Origin: Clitoria ternatea
Lineage: Eukaryota > Streptophyta > Magnoliopsida > Fabales > Fabaceae
NCBI GenBank assembly: GCA_037962975.1
Contig: CM075670.1
Location: 86,121,501 to 86,185,500 of the forward strand
Direction of reading: 5' to 3'
DNA: 64,000 nt
Both the position numbers and the translations under genes were made by a program. The notes beneath the pieces are model-generated. The model ran no database searches and was not told the origin of the DNA. It saw nothing but the letters and a program-made list of their open reading frames with translations. This document shows, in pieces, positions 35,048 through 47,100 of the stretch. How positions within the stretch are numbered: the stretch's first letter is position 1; each line of letters begins with the position of its first letter.

Positions 35048-38000
35048 GACCATCCGCTCCTATTGTTGTTCAAGGCACTCAAGGCCTTGACATGTTTTTA
35101 AAGCGAAAACCTACTGAATTTCATGGTGGATTTAGGCCTGAGCAAGCCTATGGTTGGATCCGGAATGTTGAGAGGATCTTTGATAGCTTTGAATGTAATG
35201 AGCTCCAGAAAGTGGAGTATGCTGTTTTTATGCTGAGGGATGAAGCAGAGACTTGGTGGAGACTCGCCAAGAACAGAATGAATGCTGCTGCGATTCCCTT
35301 AACTTGGGAGAACTTTAAACGAGAACTTATGAGGAAATATGTGCCCGAAAGTTATAAGAGCAAGAAAGAACTCGAGTTCATGGAACTTAAGCAAGGCACG
35401 CTGACGGTGGAAGAGTATGCTTCCAAGTTTGAGGAGCTTTGTGAATTCTACCCTCCTTTTCAACAAGAGGGAACTGAAGTGTCAAAGTGTGTGAAGTTTG
35501 AAAATGGGTTACGCTCCGATATTCAAAGGGCTATATGTCACCAAGAGATTCGAAGTTTCACGGTGCATGTGAATAAGTGTCGTATCTATGAAGAACATGC
35601 TTCTTTTCAACACTCTAAATTTGACTCTAAGTTGAAGGGTCAAGCTTCTAGTTTCAAGAGGCAAAGAAGTTTTAGAAGAGGACGTTTTCTGAGGGGTGCT
35701 TCTTCTAATGTCCCAGCTAGAGGCGGTGGACGTGGTAATGTATTTGGCCGGGGTAATGTAAATACCAATGGACCGAGATGTTATAGATGTAGAGGACCTT
35801 ATTACGTTCGGGAATGTGTGCATCGTGAGGATGTTATATGCTTTAATTGTGATCAGGTGGGGCATATCCATTCTGCATGTCCTATGCTTGTGAGGCCGGC
35901 TCCGGTACAAGCTAATGTTCCTAATCGTGCTAATGCACCTACTTATATGGTCGAGGCCGTGGTAATGGAAATAATGGTGGTCGACGTGGTGGTCGAGGTG
36001 GCTATAATGGTGGAAGACGTGGTAACGGTCGAGGAAATGGGAATGATGTTAATGATGGAAATAAGGATGAAGGAGATCGTCAACCTAATGCCGGGAGAGT
36101 ATTTGCTGTGACCGGTGAGGAAGCAGCACGAGCAGAAAATCTGGTTGAAAGTAAGTGTGAAATTCTTGGACATTCAGTTCATGTCATTTTTGATTCGGGT
36201 GCGACCCACTCTTTTATATCTGAGGATTGTGTTCGGCGATTGAGATTGCCGGTGTGTCTCATGAAAAATGCTCTTATGATTACCACTCCAACCGGTACTT
36301 GTTTTAGATCGGTTACCCGGTGCGATAATGTTGATATGCTCCTGGAGGGGAGAAAATTTGTTGCATCCTTTATTTGCTTGCCTATGAAGGGATTGGAGAT
36401 TATAATTGGTATGGATTGGCTTTCTAGCAATAAAATCATAGTTGATTGTCAACAACGGACCGTTATTTTCCCTTCTCTTGATAGGGGGCAGTTTGATGTA
36501 CAAGGTATAATTCAACTTTGCGTGTTGTTATCTCTTACTGATGGGATAAGTAATCCCGGTCCCACTAATATTCCCCTGGTGTCTGAATTTCTGGACGTGT
36601 TTCCTGATGAGATACCTGGTTTACCACCTCCAAGAGAGGTTGAGTTTGCTATTGACCTAGTACCTGGTGCCGAACCAGTGTCTATTGCTCCTTATAGAAT
36701 GTCTCCTACGGAGTTAATTGAATTAAAGAAGCAAGTTGAGGAGCTGCTTGAGAGGGAATTTGTTCGACCTAGTGTGTCACCCTGGGGAGCTCCTATTTTG
36801 TTAGTTAAGAAAAAGGATGGAACCATGCGGTTGTGCGTAGACTACCGCCAATTGAACAAGTTGACGATAAAGAATAGATATCCTTTACCTCGTATTGATG
36901 ATCTGTTGGATCAATTGAGAGGTGCGGTGGTATTTTCAAAGATTGATTTACGTTCCGGTTATCATCAAATTCGGGTGAGAGCTGAAGATATTCCCAAGAC
37001 TGTATTTAGAATGCGATATGGTCACTACGAGTATGTCGTGATGCCATTTGGAGTTACTAATGCTCCAGCTGTATTCATGAGTTACATGAATCACATTTTT
37101 CATAAATACCTAGATCGTTTTGTTGTGGTGTTTATCGATGATATCCTGGTGTATTCCAAGAGTCACGAGGAACATGAAGAACATTTAAGAGTGGTACTGA
37201 ACATTCTTAGAGAGAACCAGTTGTATGCCAAGCTCTCTAAATGTGAATTCTGGATGACGAGCATTCAGTTCCTTGGGCATGTAATATCCGAAGATGGTAT
37301 TTCTGTGGATCCTTCAAAGGTTGAAGCCGTTATGGCATGGTCGAGACCTACGACGGTTACTGAAATTCAAAGTTTTCTTGGACTTGCGGGTTATTACCGA
37401 CGGTTCATTGAAGGTTTCTCTCGTCTTGCGAGACCTTTGATGAATTTGACAAAGAAGAACCAACCTTTCGTATGGACGGTTGAATGTGAGAAATGCTTTG
37501 AAGAACTAAAAATGCGATTAAGTTCTGCTCCTATCTTAGCGTTGCCTGACCTACAAGAAGAGTTTGTAGTGTATTGTAATGCTTCCAAGCATGGACTTGG
37601 ATGCGTGCTGATGCAGAAAGAACGTGTAATAGCTTATGCTTCACGCCAATTGCGACCTCATGAAATTAATTACCCGACTTATGATTTGGAGTTGGCTGCG
37701 GTTGTGTTTGCCTTGAAGATTTGGCGTCATTATTTGTATGGTTCAAGATTTGTGGTGTACAGTGACCACAAAAGTTTGAAATATCTTTTCGACCAAAAGG
37801 AATTGAATATGCGACAAAGAAGATGGGTGGAATTCTTGAAGGATTATGACTTTAAATTGATGTACCAACCGGGAAAAGCTAATGTTGTTGCCGATGCTCT
37901 TAGTCGGAAATCCTTGCATATATCAACCATGATGGTCAAAGAGCTTGAATTAATTGAAGAATTTCGGAATTTGAATGTTGGGACCGAAGTTCAATCTTCC

Positions 38001-39518
38001 AAGAAGTTATGTTTTACTACTTTGAAAATAAGCAATGAATTTTTGGAACTTGTAAAAGAGAAACAAAAAGATGATGATTATTTACAAGAGGTGCGAAGAT
38101 CTCAGGATAATGGGAAACATCTATTCCTTGTGGAAGGCGTTGATAGTATATGGCGAATAAAAGGTCGTGTGTATGTACCTTCATTCGGTGATTTGAGATG
38201 TACAGTGCTGGAGGAAGCACATAAAAGCATGTTTAGCATCCACCCTGGTGTAACAAAGATGTATCGCGATATAAAGAAGAACTTTTGGTGGCCTGGAATG
38301 AAACGTGATGTTGCTAACTTTGTAGCTTCTTGCCTTACTTGTCAGAAGGCGAAGGTGGAACATCAAAGACCTTAGGGTACTTTAAGATCACTTGATATCC
38401 CTGTTTGGAAGTGGGACGCGATTGCCATGGATTTTGTGTCCGGATTACCAAGAACAAGGTCTAGATGTGATGGAATATGGGTGATTGTGGATCGTTTGAC
38501 AAAGAGTGCCCATTTCTTGCCAATCAGTATGGAGAGCTCTTTGCAAGATTTAGCACAGTTGTACATTCGGGAAATTATGAGATTACATGGTGTGCCATCA
38601 AGTATTGTTTCTGATCGTGATCCCCGATTTACTTCCCGATTCTGGGGAAGCTTACATGAGGTGATGGGTTCAAAACTGAAGCTAAGTTCGGCATATCATC
38701 CCCAGACCGATGGGCAGTCTGAGAGAACTATTCAAAGTCTTGAAGACTTACTGCGTGCTTGTGTTTTGGAGCATGGCGGTTCGTGGGAAAAATATTTACC
38801 TTTGATTGAATTCACTTACAATAACAGTTTTCATTCTAGTATTGGTATGGCACCATACGAGGCATTATACGGAAGAAGGTGTCGAACTCCTTTATGTTGG
38901 CTTGAAGTTGGTGAGAATCTAGCCTTAAGACCTGAGATTATTGAAGAAACTACTAAACAGATCAAGATGATCCGGGAAAAGATGAAAATTGCTCAAGACC
39001 GACAGATAAGCTATTATGATAAAAGAAGAAAGCCATTGGAATTTCAAGTTGGCGATCATGTGTTATTACGAGTTTCGCGTGATAAAGGTATAGGAAGGGC
39101 CTTGAAGAGCAAGAAACTAAGCCCTAAATTCATTGGACCCTATGAGATTTTAGAGCGGATTGGGGACGTCGCATATCGAATTGCACTCCCTCCACAACTT
39201 GCAAATCTTCATAATGTATTCCACGTGTCTCAGTTAAGGAAGTATGTACATGATCCTCAGCACGTGATCTCTGTTGATGATCTTGAGGTGCAAGATGACT
39301 TATCCATTCTTCCCGTTTCTGTTCGTATTATTGATCATTCCGTGAAGAGACTACGGAATAAGATGGTACCATTAGTAAAAGTGGCATGGAAGCATGGAGA
39401 TATGGAAACATTTACGTGGGAACGCGAGGATGATATTCGTAAGCGGTACCCTCATGCATTTGAATCCGGTAAGTTGAATTTCGAGGACGAAATTTCTTTT
39501 AGGGGGAGTGGATTGTAA
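35048..39518 (+). pseudogene. Element C gag-pol polyprotein, main part
   Basis: Continues gag from 24119. Capsid (FLKRKPTEFHGG, EFMELKQGTLTVEEYASKFEEL), zinc knuckles near 35776-35880 (first CX2C... with the His position Tyr, second CFNCDQVGHIHSAC intact), a Gly/Arg/Asn-rich linker, protease DSGATHSF (~36190), RT with FIDD (~37136), RNase H, integrase (MDFVSG; VSDRDPRF; SERTIQ) and a C-terminal chromodomain (VKVAWKHGDME..TWEREDD). Lesions: a 2-bp gain in a TAT repeat at about 35945 shifts the frame before protease; TAG at 38373 where C' has TCG; RNase H YCDAS reads YCNAS (AAT 37578-37580). The stop TAA at 39516 lies in the LTR. Tekay/Del lineage, distinct from D/E. Confidence 0.94.
39501..39513 (+). 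other. Element C polypurine tract
   Basis: AGGGGGAGTGGAT before TGTAACACCCCG at 39514. It lies inside the pol frame, which reads through it. The C' equivalent is 13041-13053. Confidence 0.85.
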
Positions 39519-40626
39519 CACCCCGAATTTTTAAAATAGGAAGATAAATTAGGAAAATAAATGTTGGATAATTAACTTTGGGATAATAAATATCCCAAAA
39601 TTCTTGAAACGACTTAAAGAAGGTTTTTCAAAACTGTTGGTGAAATATGGTGGTCAGATGAGCTGAAAACTGAACCTGATAAAATATAGGTGTCGGACCA
39701 AGTATCTCCGATTGAGATGCCGTTGGTCAGGGCCGTAGATAATGTTAATGGGATTCCGAATTTATATTCGGAATAATTTTTAGAATATGTTTTGGGCCCG
39801 AACGACGAACCTGTTTGTTAAAAAACGGAAGAGTTAATGAAGAATTAATAATTTAAATGTTAAACTCACTTCATTTCCTATTCAAAAGTCGGTTGCCTTT
39901 TTTTTCACGTAGACATCCTTTCTTCTTATCTTCTTCTTCACATATTCTCCTTCTCCTTCTTCAAAATTCCTCTTCTCTTTCCTTTTGAATTATAAATTAA
40001 AAGGGAATATCTCTTCCTTCTCCATTAACAACCTTCAAGAGACTTCAAGGAAGTTTGGAACTAAAGTATTTCCTCCTCCTTCCTCCTCAAATTCGTGTGA
40101 ATCTCTTCATCTTTTGCAAACTTACTCTTTTCTTTCATTGAGGTAAGATTATGATCATTTTCCATGTACATAAGTATATAGTTGAAGTTTAGTTGAAGTT
40201 TTGGGGTTAGAACACAATAAATGTATGGGTAATGTTGGAGAAAGTTTAAAAGTAGAAATCTAAAGATAAGTTGACATAAATACAAGCTTATGAATGATTA
40301 ATGAGGTAGTTATAACTATGGTGAGAAAAGAAGAAGGTATATGAGCATTTATGAAGGTTAGTGGGTTGGTGAAAACCTTAAATTTGAATCCTAGGAGAAG
40401 AGGTAGGATATTGAAGGATATTGCAATTAATGAAGAAATTAGCATTTGTTGATGGGAAGAATGATATAAATGAGGTGGTAGACACATTAAATGATGATAA
40501 TGTTAACTTGAAGTTATAATAGGTGGAAACTCACCAAGGTGTTGGTGGAGACCTACTAGGTGAAATAACCTAATAATTAGGTTGTAGCCTTTGATACTAA
40601 GAGATTGTAATTCAAAGAAAGGAATT

Positions 40627-40631
40627 CCCGA
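40627..40631 (+). repeat. Left target-site duplication of element E (CCCGA)
   Basis: CCCGA at 40627-40631 equals 51811-51815. The uninterrupted site in the C 5' LTR near 14168 reads CCTGA, one substitution different. Confidence 0.95.
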
Positions 40632-43600
40632 TGTAACATCCCCATTTTAATTAAAGCAACCGAGTTAAATAACAAGTCAACAAGTCAACACCTCCCTTAA
40701 TTTAATTAACTAAGAAGTAACAGGATAATTAACGTGGAAGCATGGTGGCATGGGCAGGATTATCGCGTTTCCCCATCCCACCATCCTGTTCTCCACGCAG
40801 GTACTTATACAGGTGAGGCCATGCTCTTCACACAGAGAATTCCGTGAACTCCCTTCTTCATTCCTCTTGTTTTCTCTTTTGCCTTCTCCGCCCTCCAGTC
40901 CATCTCCTGCTTCGAGAACCAAGGCGACGGTGCTACAGTGGAGTGGAACTCCCCACACGAGAAGGGACGATCGTCAAGTGACGCAGCAGGGAGGAGAACC
41001 ACCACTCAAGCAGAAAGTCCCTTGGAGTTTTGTGAGTGGTAGGGGGAGTATCTTCTATCTTAAATGCATGGGTTATGAACAGGTTTCGAGTGCTGATGCT
41101 TGCTATATCCGTGCTCTGATGGTGTATTGCGTTGCATGTGAGTGTGTATAGTTCAGTTGCATGACGAGTGAGAAATGAGTGTTGCATGTTAGCACCTTTC
41201 ATACAGGTATGTGCTGCAGGATCTCACATTGCATGTCAGGTTGTATCAATACGAATGCTTTAATAAATTGTTGTGTATAGGAAATGCCTGCTTTAAACAG
41301 ATTCTGACGCTATCTTACACCGATTGCATGTTAGGATGAGATGAATTGAAATGCCTGAGCAAACTTGTGATTTTTAGAATGATGCATGCGTTGAATGAAG
41401 CTATAAACTGATTGCATGTCTTGATCGAACGAAATGTTGTGGATGTCTGAATATGGAATGATTACTGATTGCATGGTGTGTGTGTGTTTGAATGCGAGAA
41501 TGCATGCGTGAAATAAATGTTGTGTGTCAAATCCGCGTGTGGCGCATGGGATGCGTTGTGCTGGGAGCACGTAGTGTGAGACACTACCTTCGGTCATCCA
41601 GCGTGGGACGCTGTAAAATCCTTGAGTGGGACTCGGGGTAGCCCTTGAGTGGGACTCGGGCTGTCTGTGAACACCGCCGTTGGCGCTGAGAGCGTTGGTG
41701 TCACCTATGGACAAACGGTTGGGTACCTGTAAAACGGCCAAGCAGCTGGGAGCTGATCTGATAGCTGAGAGCTATGCATAAAAAGACTGAGATGCCTACG
41801 TTGCAACGTCAGACCGATACACACGATGCGGAACCAAGTGAAACCTTCTGTGCTTATCCTTGTTAATATTACTATTACTGTTAATGTTGTTGAAATTGGT
41901 TAAGTATGCCGAGTGGGAAGTGAATGGGTAAATGCGTAGGACTGAGTGGATGCTCTGTGCATGTGTTATTGACTGAAATTTAATTATGCATTTGATATTG
42001 TGTATGTGGATACTGAATGTGTATGCCAAGTGATTCATTTCGTGTGTACGTGCCATGGATACTGAATGAAAACTGTTTTGCGAATATGCGTCTATATATA
42101 TATATATGCATGCAAGCGTATTCGTGTCGTTAAAAACGTTATGAGTGCAGCCGAGTGATGATCAGTGATTATTGAACGGTAAGAGTCATTTATATACGTC
42201 TTGATTGATGGATGTTGCCTTGGTTTTAGTCGTGTTGTACGTATAGGTATTGTTGTATGATTGGGAGATAACCTGAGTCGGTATCTATCATTTAAAATTT
42301 AAGATGCTCACCCCTGCAGTGGCCATTTTTCAGTGAATGTCTCTCGAGATGAGGATTAGAAGCAGAGCTGGAACGCTGTGCGAAGTGTTGATGCATTTGG
42401 AAGGCTTAATTAATGCGATGTTAGATTAAGCCCTGACTGGTTCATGTCGGATGTTAGTGCTTTGGGATAAATAGAACCTTATGGACAAGGAGAAATCCGA
42501 TTTTGTGTTGTAAATGTTGGCATACGCTCTTTTATATATATATATGGATGTGTGGTTTCGTGTGTGACATGCTATGTGCTACCTTGTTTCATACTTGTGC
42601 TTTAATGGATACGCAGGGACGGCATGATTTAGCAGGCTATAGCCAAGTCTGAGTGAATTATGAATTGTCTCTAGGAAGACTTATGTCGGATACGTTTGGG
42701 CGGAGTCGTACCCCGCCCGAAGTATGGGGGCAATTCGCCCAAGCGTGAGGACTCGCGCTGAAGCGAGTAAGTATCTGAGTGAGATACCGCCCATTTTCCT
42801 TCCTATCCGTTGTGGCGCTAGTGCGACCCCGACAATGGTGTTGACCCCGGCTTGAATGTTATGGTCGAGTCCGCCCAGGCGTTGTCATAAGTAGCTGAGT
42901 TGGGCGGAATAAGTTCAGGCCCCTCCTTCCTACACAACCTACTACCGCATATGTACACTGTGACATCCCAATTTTGAAGTTAAAAACCGAGAGAGAGAGA
43001 GGAGCTCAATTAGTGGTTTAGGGTGGATTGGATCCTAAGTGTAAGGCATTGATAATCCGAGTGAAAGATGTAGAGTCCGATTGAGAAATTACCTTGTGTT
43101 TGTGTTGGAGAGGCGTTGTGCTGACCTCGCTTAGGCGGTGTCATACCTCGCCCAAGTAACTAGGACGGTTCGCCCAAGCGCGTGGAACCATGCTGAAGCA
43201 AGCAGATATCAACGTGAGATTCCGCCTATGTACCTTCCTCCTCCGTTGTCACATTATTATGTCTCGCTGGGCAGTGTTGGACATCGCCTGAGTGAGTGGA
43301 TGTTGTGATGTAGTCTGTCCAGGCGTTGTTGTGCCTTGCCGAACTGGACGGCGGTGTAATCACTTCCTCCTTCCGTGGTTGCATTGTTATGCTTCGCTCA
43401 GGCGGCCTCGGACCTCGCTTGAGCGAGTCAGTGTTATCTTAGTCCTCGTCCAGGCGCTGCTGTGTTTCGCTGGACAGTGCGGGTCGGTCCCAGCATTGCT
43501 CCCTTCTCTCTTCCCTTACCTATTCCCTTCCACTAAATGACCAGTGTTACTCGTGAAAAAGCTTCCTTGTGAAATCCCCTCTATCCGCTGTTGCATTGTC

Positions 43601-43851
43601 ATACCCCGCCTAGGCGGTATCAGACCGCGTCTGAGTGAGCCAATAATATTACGTAATCCGCCCTGGCGCTGGTCTGTTACACTAAACCCACGAACCGGTT
43701 CCAGTCTTAGCCTTTCCGTCATTACCATATGCGTATGAGTGTTTTTATTTCCCTTGCCTGCTTCCTTCTATATCGAATAATACGTGACTGCTTTTGTGAA
43801 AAATTTTCTTATATTTTTGGAATTATTAGTTGCAAACAATAAGGTGTTACA
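40632..43851 (+). repeat. Element E 5' LTR
   Basis: TGTAACATCCCC...GGTGTTACA. Mosaic: 40632-41035 is E-specific; about 41036-42300 matches the B LTR (9000-7430 on the minus strand), including the hairpin array; from the GCTCACCCCTGCA anchor near 42307 to the end it matches D, with an extra palindrome segment (about 43370-43480) that matches B and not D. A TGTGACATCCCAATTTTG start-like signature lies at 42959. The open frames in this LTR recur in the 3' LTR and show no domain. Confidence 0.94.
41543..41809 (+). other. Array of triloop hairpins in the E LTR (5' copy)
   Basis: CGCAT-GGG-ATGCG (41543), GTGCT-GGG-AGCAC (41558-41570), GTAGTGT-GAG-ACACTAC (41571-41587), CAGCGT-GGG-ACGCTG (41599-41613), CCTTGAGT-GGG-ACTCGGGG (41620, imperfect), CCCTTGAGT-GGG-ACTCGGG (41642, imperfect), CGCT-GAG-AGCG (41684), CAGCT-GGG-AGCTG (41743), ATAGCT-GAG-AGCTAT (41761-41775), ACGTTGCAACGT (41798-41809). 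These are homologous to the B array in reverse order of coordinates. Several loops differ from B (GGG against GAG) while the stems are kept. Confidence 0.9.
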
Positions 43852-43854
43852 TTT

Positions 43855-43880
43855 TGGTATCAGAGCGGACCGAAAGGTCC
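43855..43880 (+). other. Element E primer-binding site and adjacent hairpin
   Basis: TGGTATCAGAGC (43855-43866), then GGACC-GAAA-GGTCC (43867-43880), a 5-bp stem with a GNRA tetraloop. Confidence 0.92.
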
Positions 43881-44118
43881 AAGGCCAAGGTAAGCCTACC
43901 AAGTGTAAGTGGTGTGTGTATGATCATGATTGTTGTGGTGTGAATTTAACTTGACTGGTACTCTGTTACTGACTCATGGGTGGAGGAGTTGTTCCTCCTG
44001 ACCCGACTAATTGTGCGAGAACACATAATGGGCTAAGTTACTAAATGTTAGACTAAATTCCGATTGGGATTAGGTAACTAGGAATACTTATCCTTGAATG
44101 TTGATTTCAGGATAAGGG

Positions 44119-47100
44119 ATGGCACATCGCCAAAGCATGGAGACTATAGCTACGGCATTCCAACGCTTTGCAGACGTGTTTGAAAGGCAGGGCCAGCCTC
44201 GAGCTGAGGAGGGCCAAGTAATGGACCGCTTCTTAAAGCGGAAGCCGAGTGAATTCCTAGGAGGACGGAACCCTGAGGCGGCGTTTAAGTGGACTCAGGA
44301 ATTAGAGAGGATCTTTGGGGGTCTTCGCTGTACCGAGGCCCAGAAGGTAGAATGTGCAGTGTACATGCTGTGAGACGAAGCGGAGAACTGGTGGAGAATA
44401 GCCAGAAGCCGATTCCCTGAAGATGATAATCAACTGACGTGGAACGATTTCAAGGCCTGCTTCTTAGAGAAATACTTTCCCGACACAGTGAGGAGTCGGA
44501 AAGAGCTGGAGTTTATGGAGTTAAAACAGGGCTCCATGACTGTGGAAGAATACGCGACCAGATTCGAGGAATTGTGCCTATTCTATCCACCCTTCCAGCA
44601 GCCTGGGACGGAGAACTCGAAGTGCCTTAAGTTTGAGAACGGATTGAGATCGGATATTAAGAGGGCCTGCAGATACCATGAGATAAGGAGTTTCCCTGCA
44701 CTAGTGAACAAATGTAGAATATTTGAGGAGGACAACAAAGCCCATTCGAACCAGAGCAACCGAAACCACTATTCCCTGAGGCCCCAACGACCTCGTTTCA
44801 AAAAGCCAAGCAATGCCAATAGGAACAAGCCTTTTTCCAGATATGGGGGTCGGAATCAACCTGAAAGACGACCAGTGGTAGGAGACGGAAGGTGTTTCAA
44901 GTGTGGAGGAAATCACTTTGCCAGAGACTGCAAGGATGATGGTGATGTAGTGTGCTTTCACTGCAACAAGAGGGGACACATTCGCCCCGACTGCCCCCAA
45001 CTACACCAAGCAAACGTTAATGTGCGTCAAGGGAGATTTCAAGAAAGGAACCGAGCGAATGATGACCAACGTCCTGGTGGCAGAGGCAACGGAGCCAGAG
45101 GAGACGGGATGCGAGGGAGGAATACCGGCCCAACAGCGACAGGAAGGATCTACACCATCAACGCAGAGGATGTTGCACCAGCAAGCGACCTAGTACAATG
45201 TAAGTGCTCACTTGGAATGAATACGCTTAATGTTGTTTTTGATTCGGGAGCCACCCATTCTTTTATAGCTGACGAGTGTGTAGAGCGTCTGAAGTTACCG
45301 ACTGTATCTATGGATCGGATCTTGGAAGTAACCAGCCCGACTGGCACTAATGTGTTCACATCGTCAATGTGTAAAGACATAGTGTTTGTGTTGTATGATC
45401 GGAGTTTCACCTTCGATCTAATTTGCATGCCCTTGAAGGGTCTTGACATCGTGCTCGGGATAGATTGGCTTTCCGCCAATAAGGTGTTAGTAGATTGTAG
45501 AAACCGAGAGATAGTTTTTCCAAAACAGCCCACTGAGAATGACACGGCACCAGGTATGACCCAATTGTTTATGATGCTTTGTCTAACCGAGGGTGAGAGT
45601 AAAATCCGAGTGAATGAAATCCCGATTGTCTGCGAATTCCCAGAAGTGTTCCCTGAAGACGTTCCGAGTGTGCCTCCCAATAGAGAAGTCGAATTCTCTA
45701 TAGACTTGATCCCTGGAGCCGAGCCGGTCTCCAGCGCACCCTATAGAATGTCCTCAACTGAATTGGCTGAGTTGAAGAAACAAGTGGATGAGTTACTCGA
45801 AAAGCAGTTCATTAGACCGAGCGTGTCACCATGGGGCACACCTGTGCTACTTGTTAAGAAGAAGGATGGCAGCATGAGACTTTGTATAGATTACCGACAG
45901 CTAAACAAACTCACCATCAAGAATCGGTACCCACTGCCCAGAATTGATGATTTAATTGACCAGCTGCGTGGAGCCTCAGTCTTCTCAAAAATCGACCTAC
46001 GATCGGGATATCACCAAATCCGAGTGAAGGACTCGGACATTCCTAAGACTGCCTTTAGGACTCGGTATGGTCACTATGAGTATGTAGTGATACCGTTCGG
46101 TGTGACCAACGCCCCTGCTGTTTTCATGAATTACATGAACCGCATATTCCACTCCTTCTTAGATCGGTTTGTTGTTGTTTTCATCGATGACATCCTAGTT
46201 TATTCTAAGACGTCTGAGGAGCATGAGGGACATCTCCGAGCGGTACTCCAAGTGTTGAAGGAGAAACAGTTGTTTGCAAAGCTTTCGAAGTGCGAATTCT
46301 GGATGGATGAGATCCACTTCCTCGGGCATGTGATTTCCGAGCGAGGCGTCTCGGTGGATCCTGCGAAGATTGCCGCTGTAATAGCATGGGAGAGGCCCAG
46401 GTCGGTCTCAGAAATAAGAAGTTTTATGGGCTTGGCAGGTTATTATAGAAGGTTCATCGAAGGTTTTTCTAAACTGGCATTACCACTGACTAAATTGACT
46501 CGGAAAAACGTTCCTTTCGTGTGGAGTCCCGAGTGTGAGCACAGCTTCCGAGAGCTGAAGAATAAGTTGATGACTGCTCCGGTGTTGGCATTACCCGAGT
46601 TACAAGAGAGCTTCGTGGTCTATTGTGACGCGTCAGGACTCGGATTAGGGTGTGTACTCATGCAGAAAGACCGAGTGATAGCATATGCCTCTCGACAATT
46701 GAGACCTCACGAGCAGCATTACCCGACCCATGACTTGGAACTGGCAGCAGTGGTTTTTGCGTTGAAAATCTGGAGGTATTACTTGTACGGGTCCAAATTT
46801 GAAGTGTACAGCGATCATAAGAGCCTCAAATACCTATTCGACCAAAAGGAGCTGAACATGAGGCAGAGAAGATGGATTGAGTTTTTAAAGGACTACGATT
46901 TCGAGTTAAAATACCACCCAGGTAAGGCAAACGTCGTGGCCGACGCATTGAGTCAGAAATCCCTCCACATGGCAGCAATGATGGCGAAAGAAGTAGAGTT
47001 GTTGGAGCGGTTCCGAGACATGAACTTGTATGTCAACACCCCCTCCTCTCAGAAAATGACAATCGGTACGTTGAGGATCGCTAAAGAATTCTTAAAATCC

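Noticed and set aside
40710..41202. Several overlapping open frames at the start of the E LTR (also 48669-49161)
   Set aside because: They lie on both strands and in several frames of the same GC-rich leader, with no domain; a stop-poor composition effect.
43292..43738. Open frames in the palindrome-rich LTR ends of E (also 51251-51697; similar in B and D)
   Set aside because: CpG-rich palindrome DNA lacks stops on both strands. Frames are not kept between D and E.
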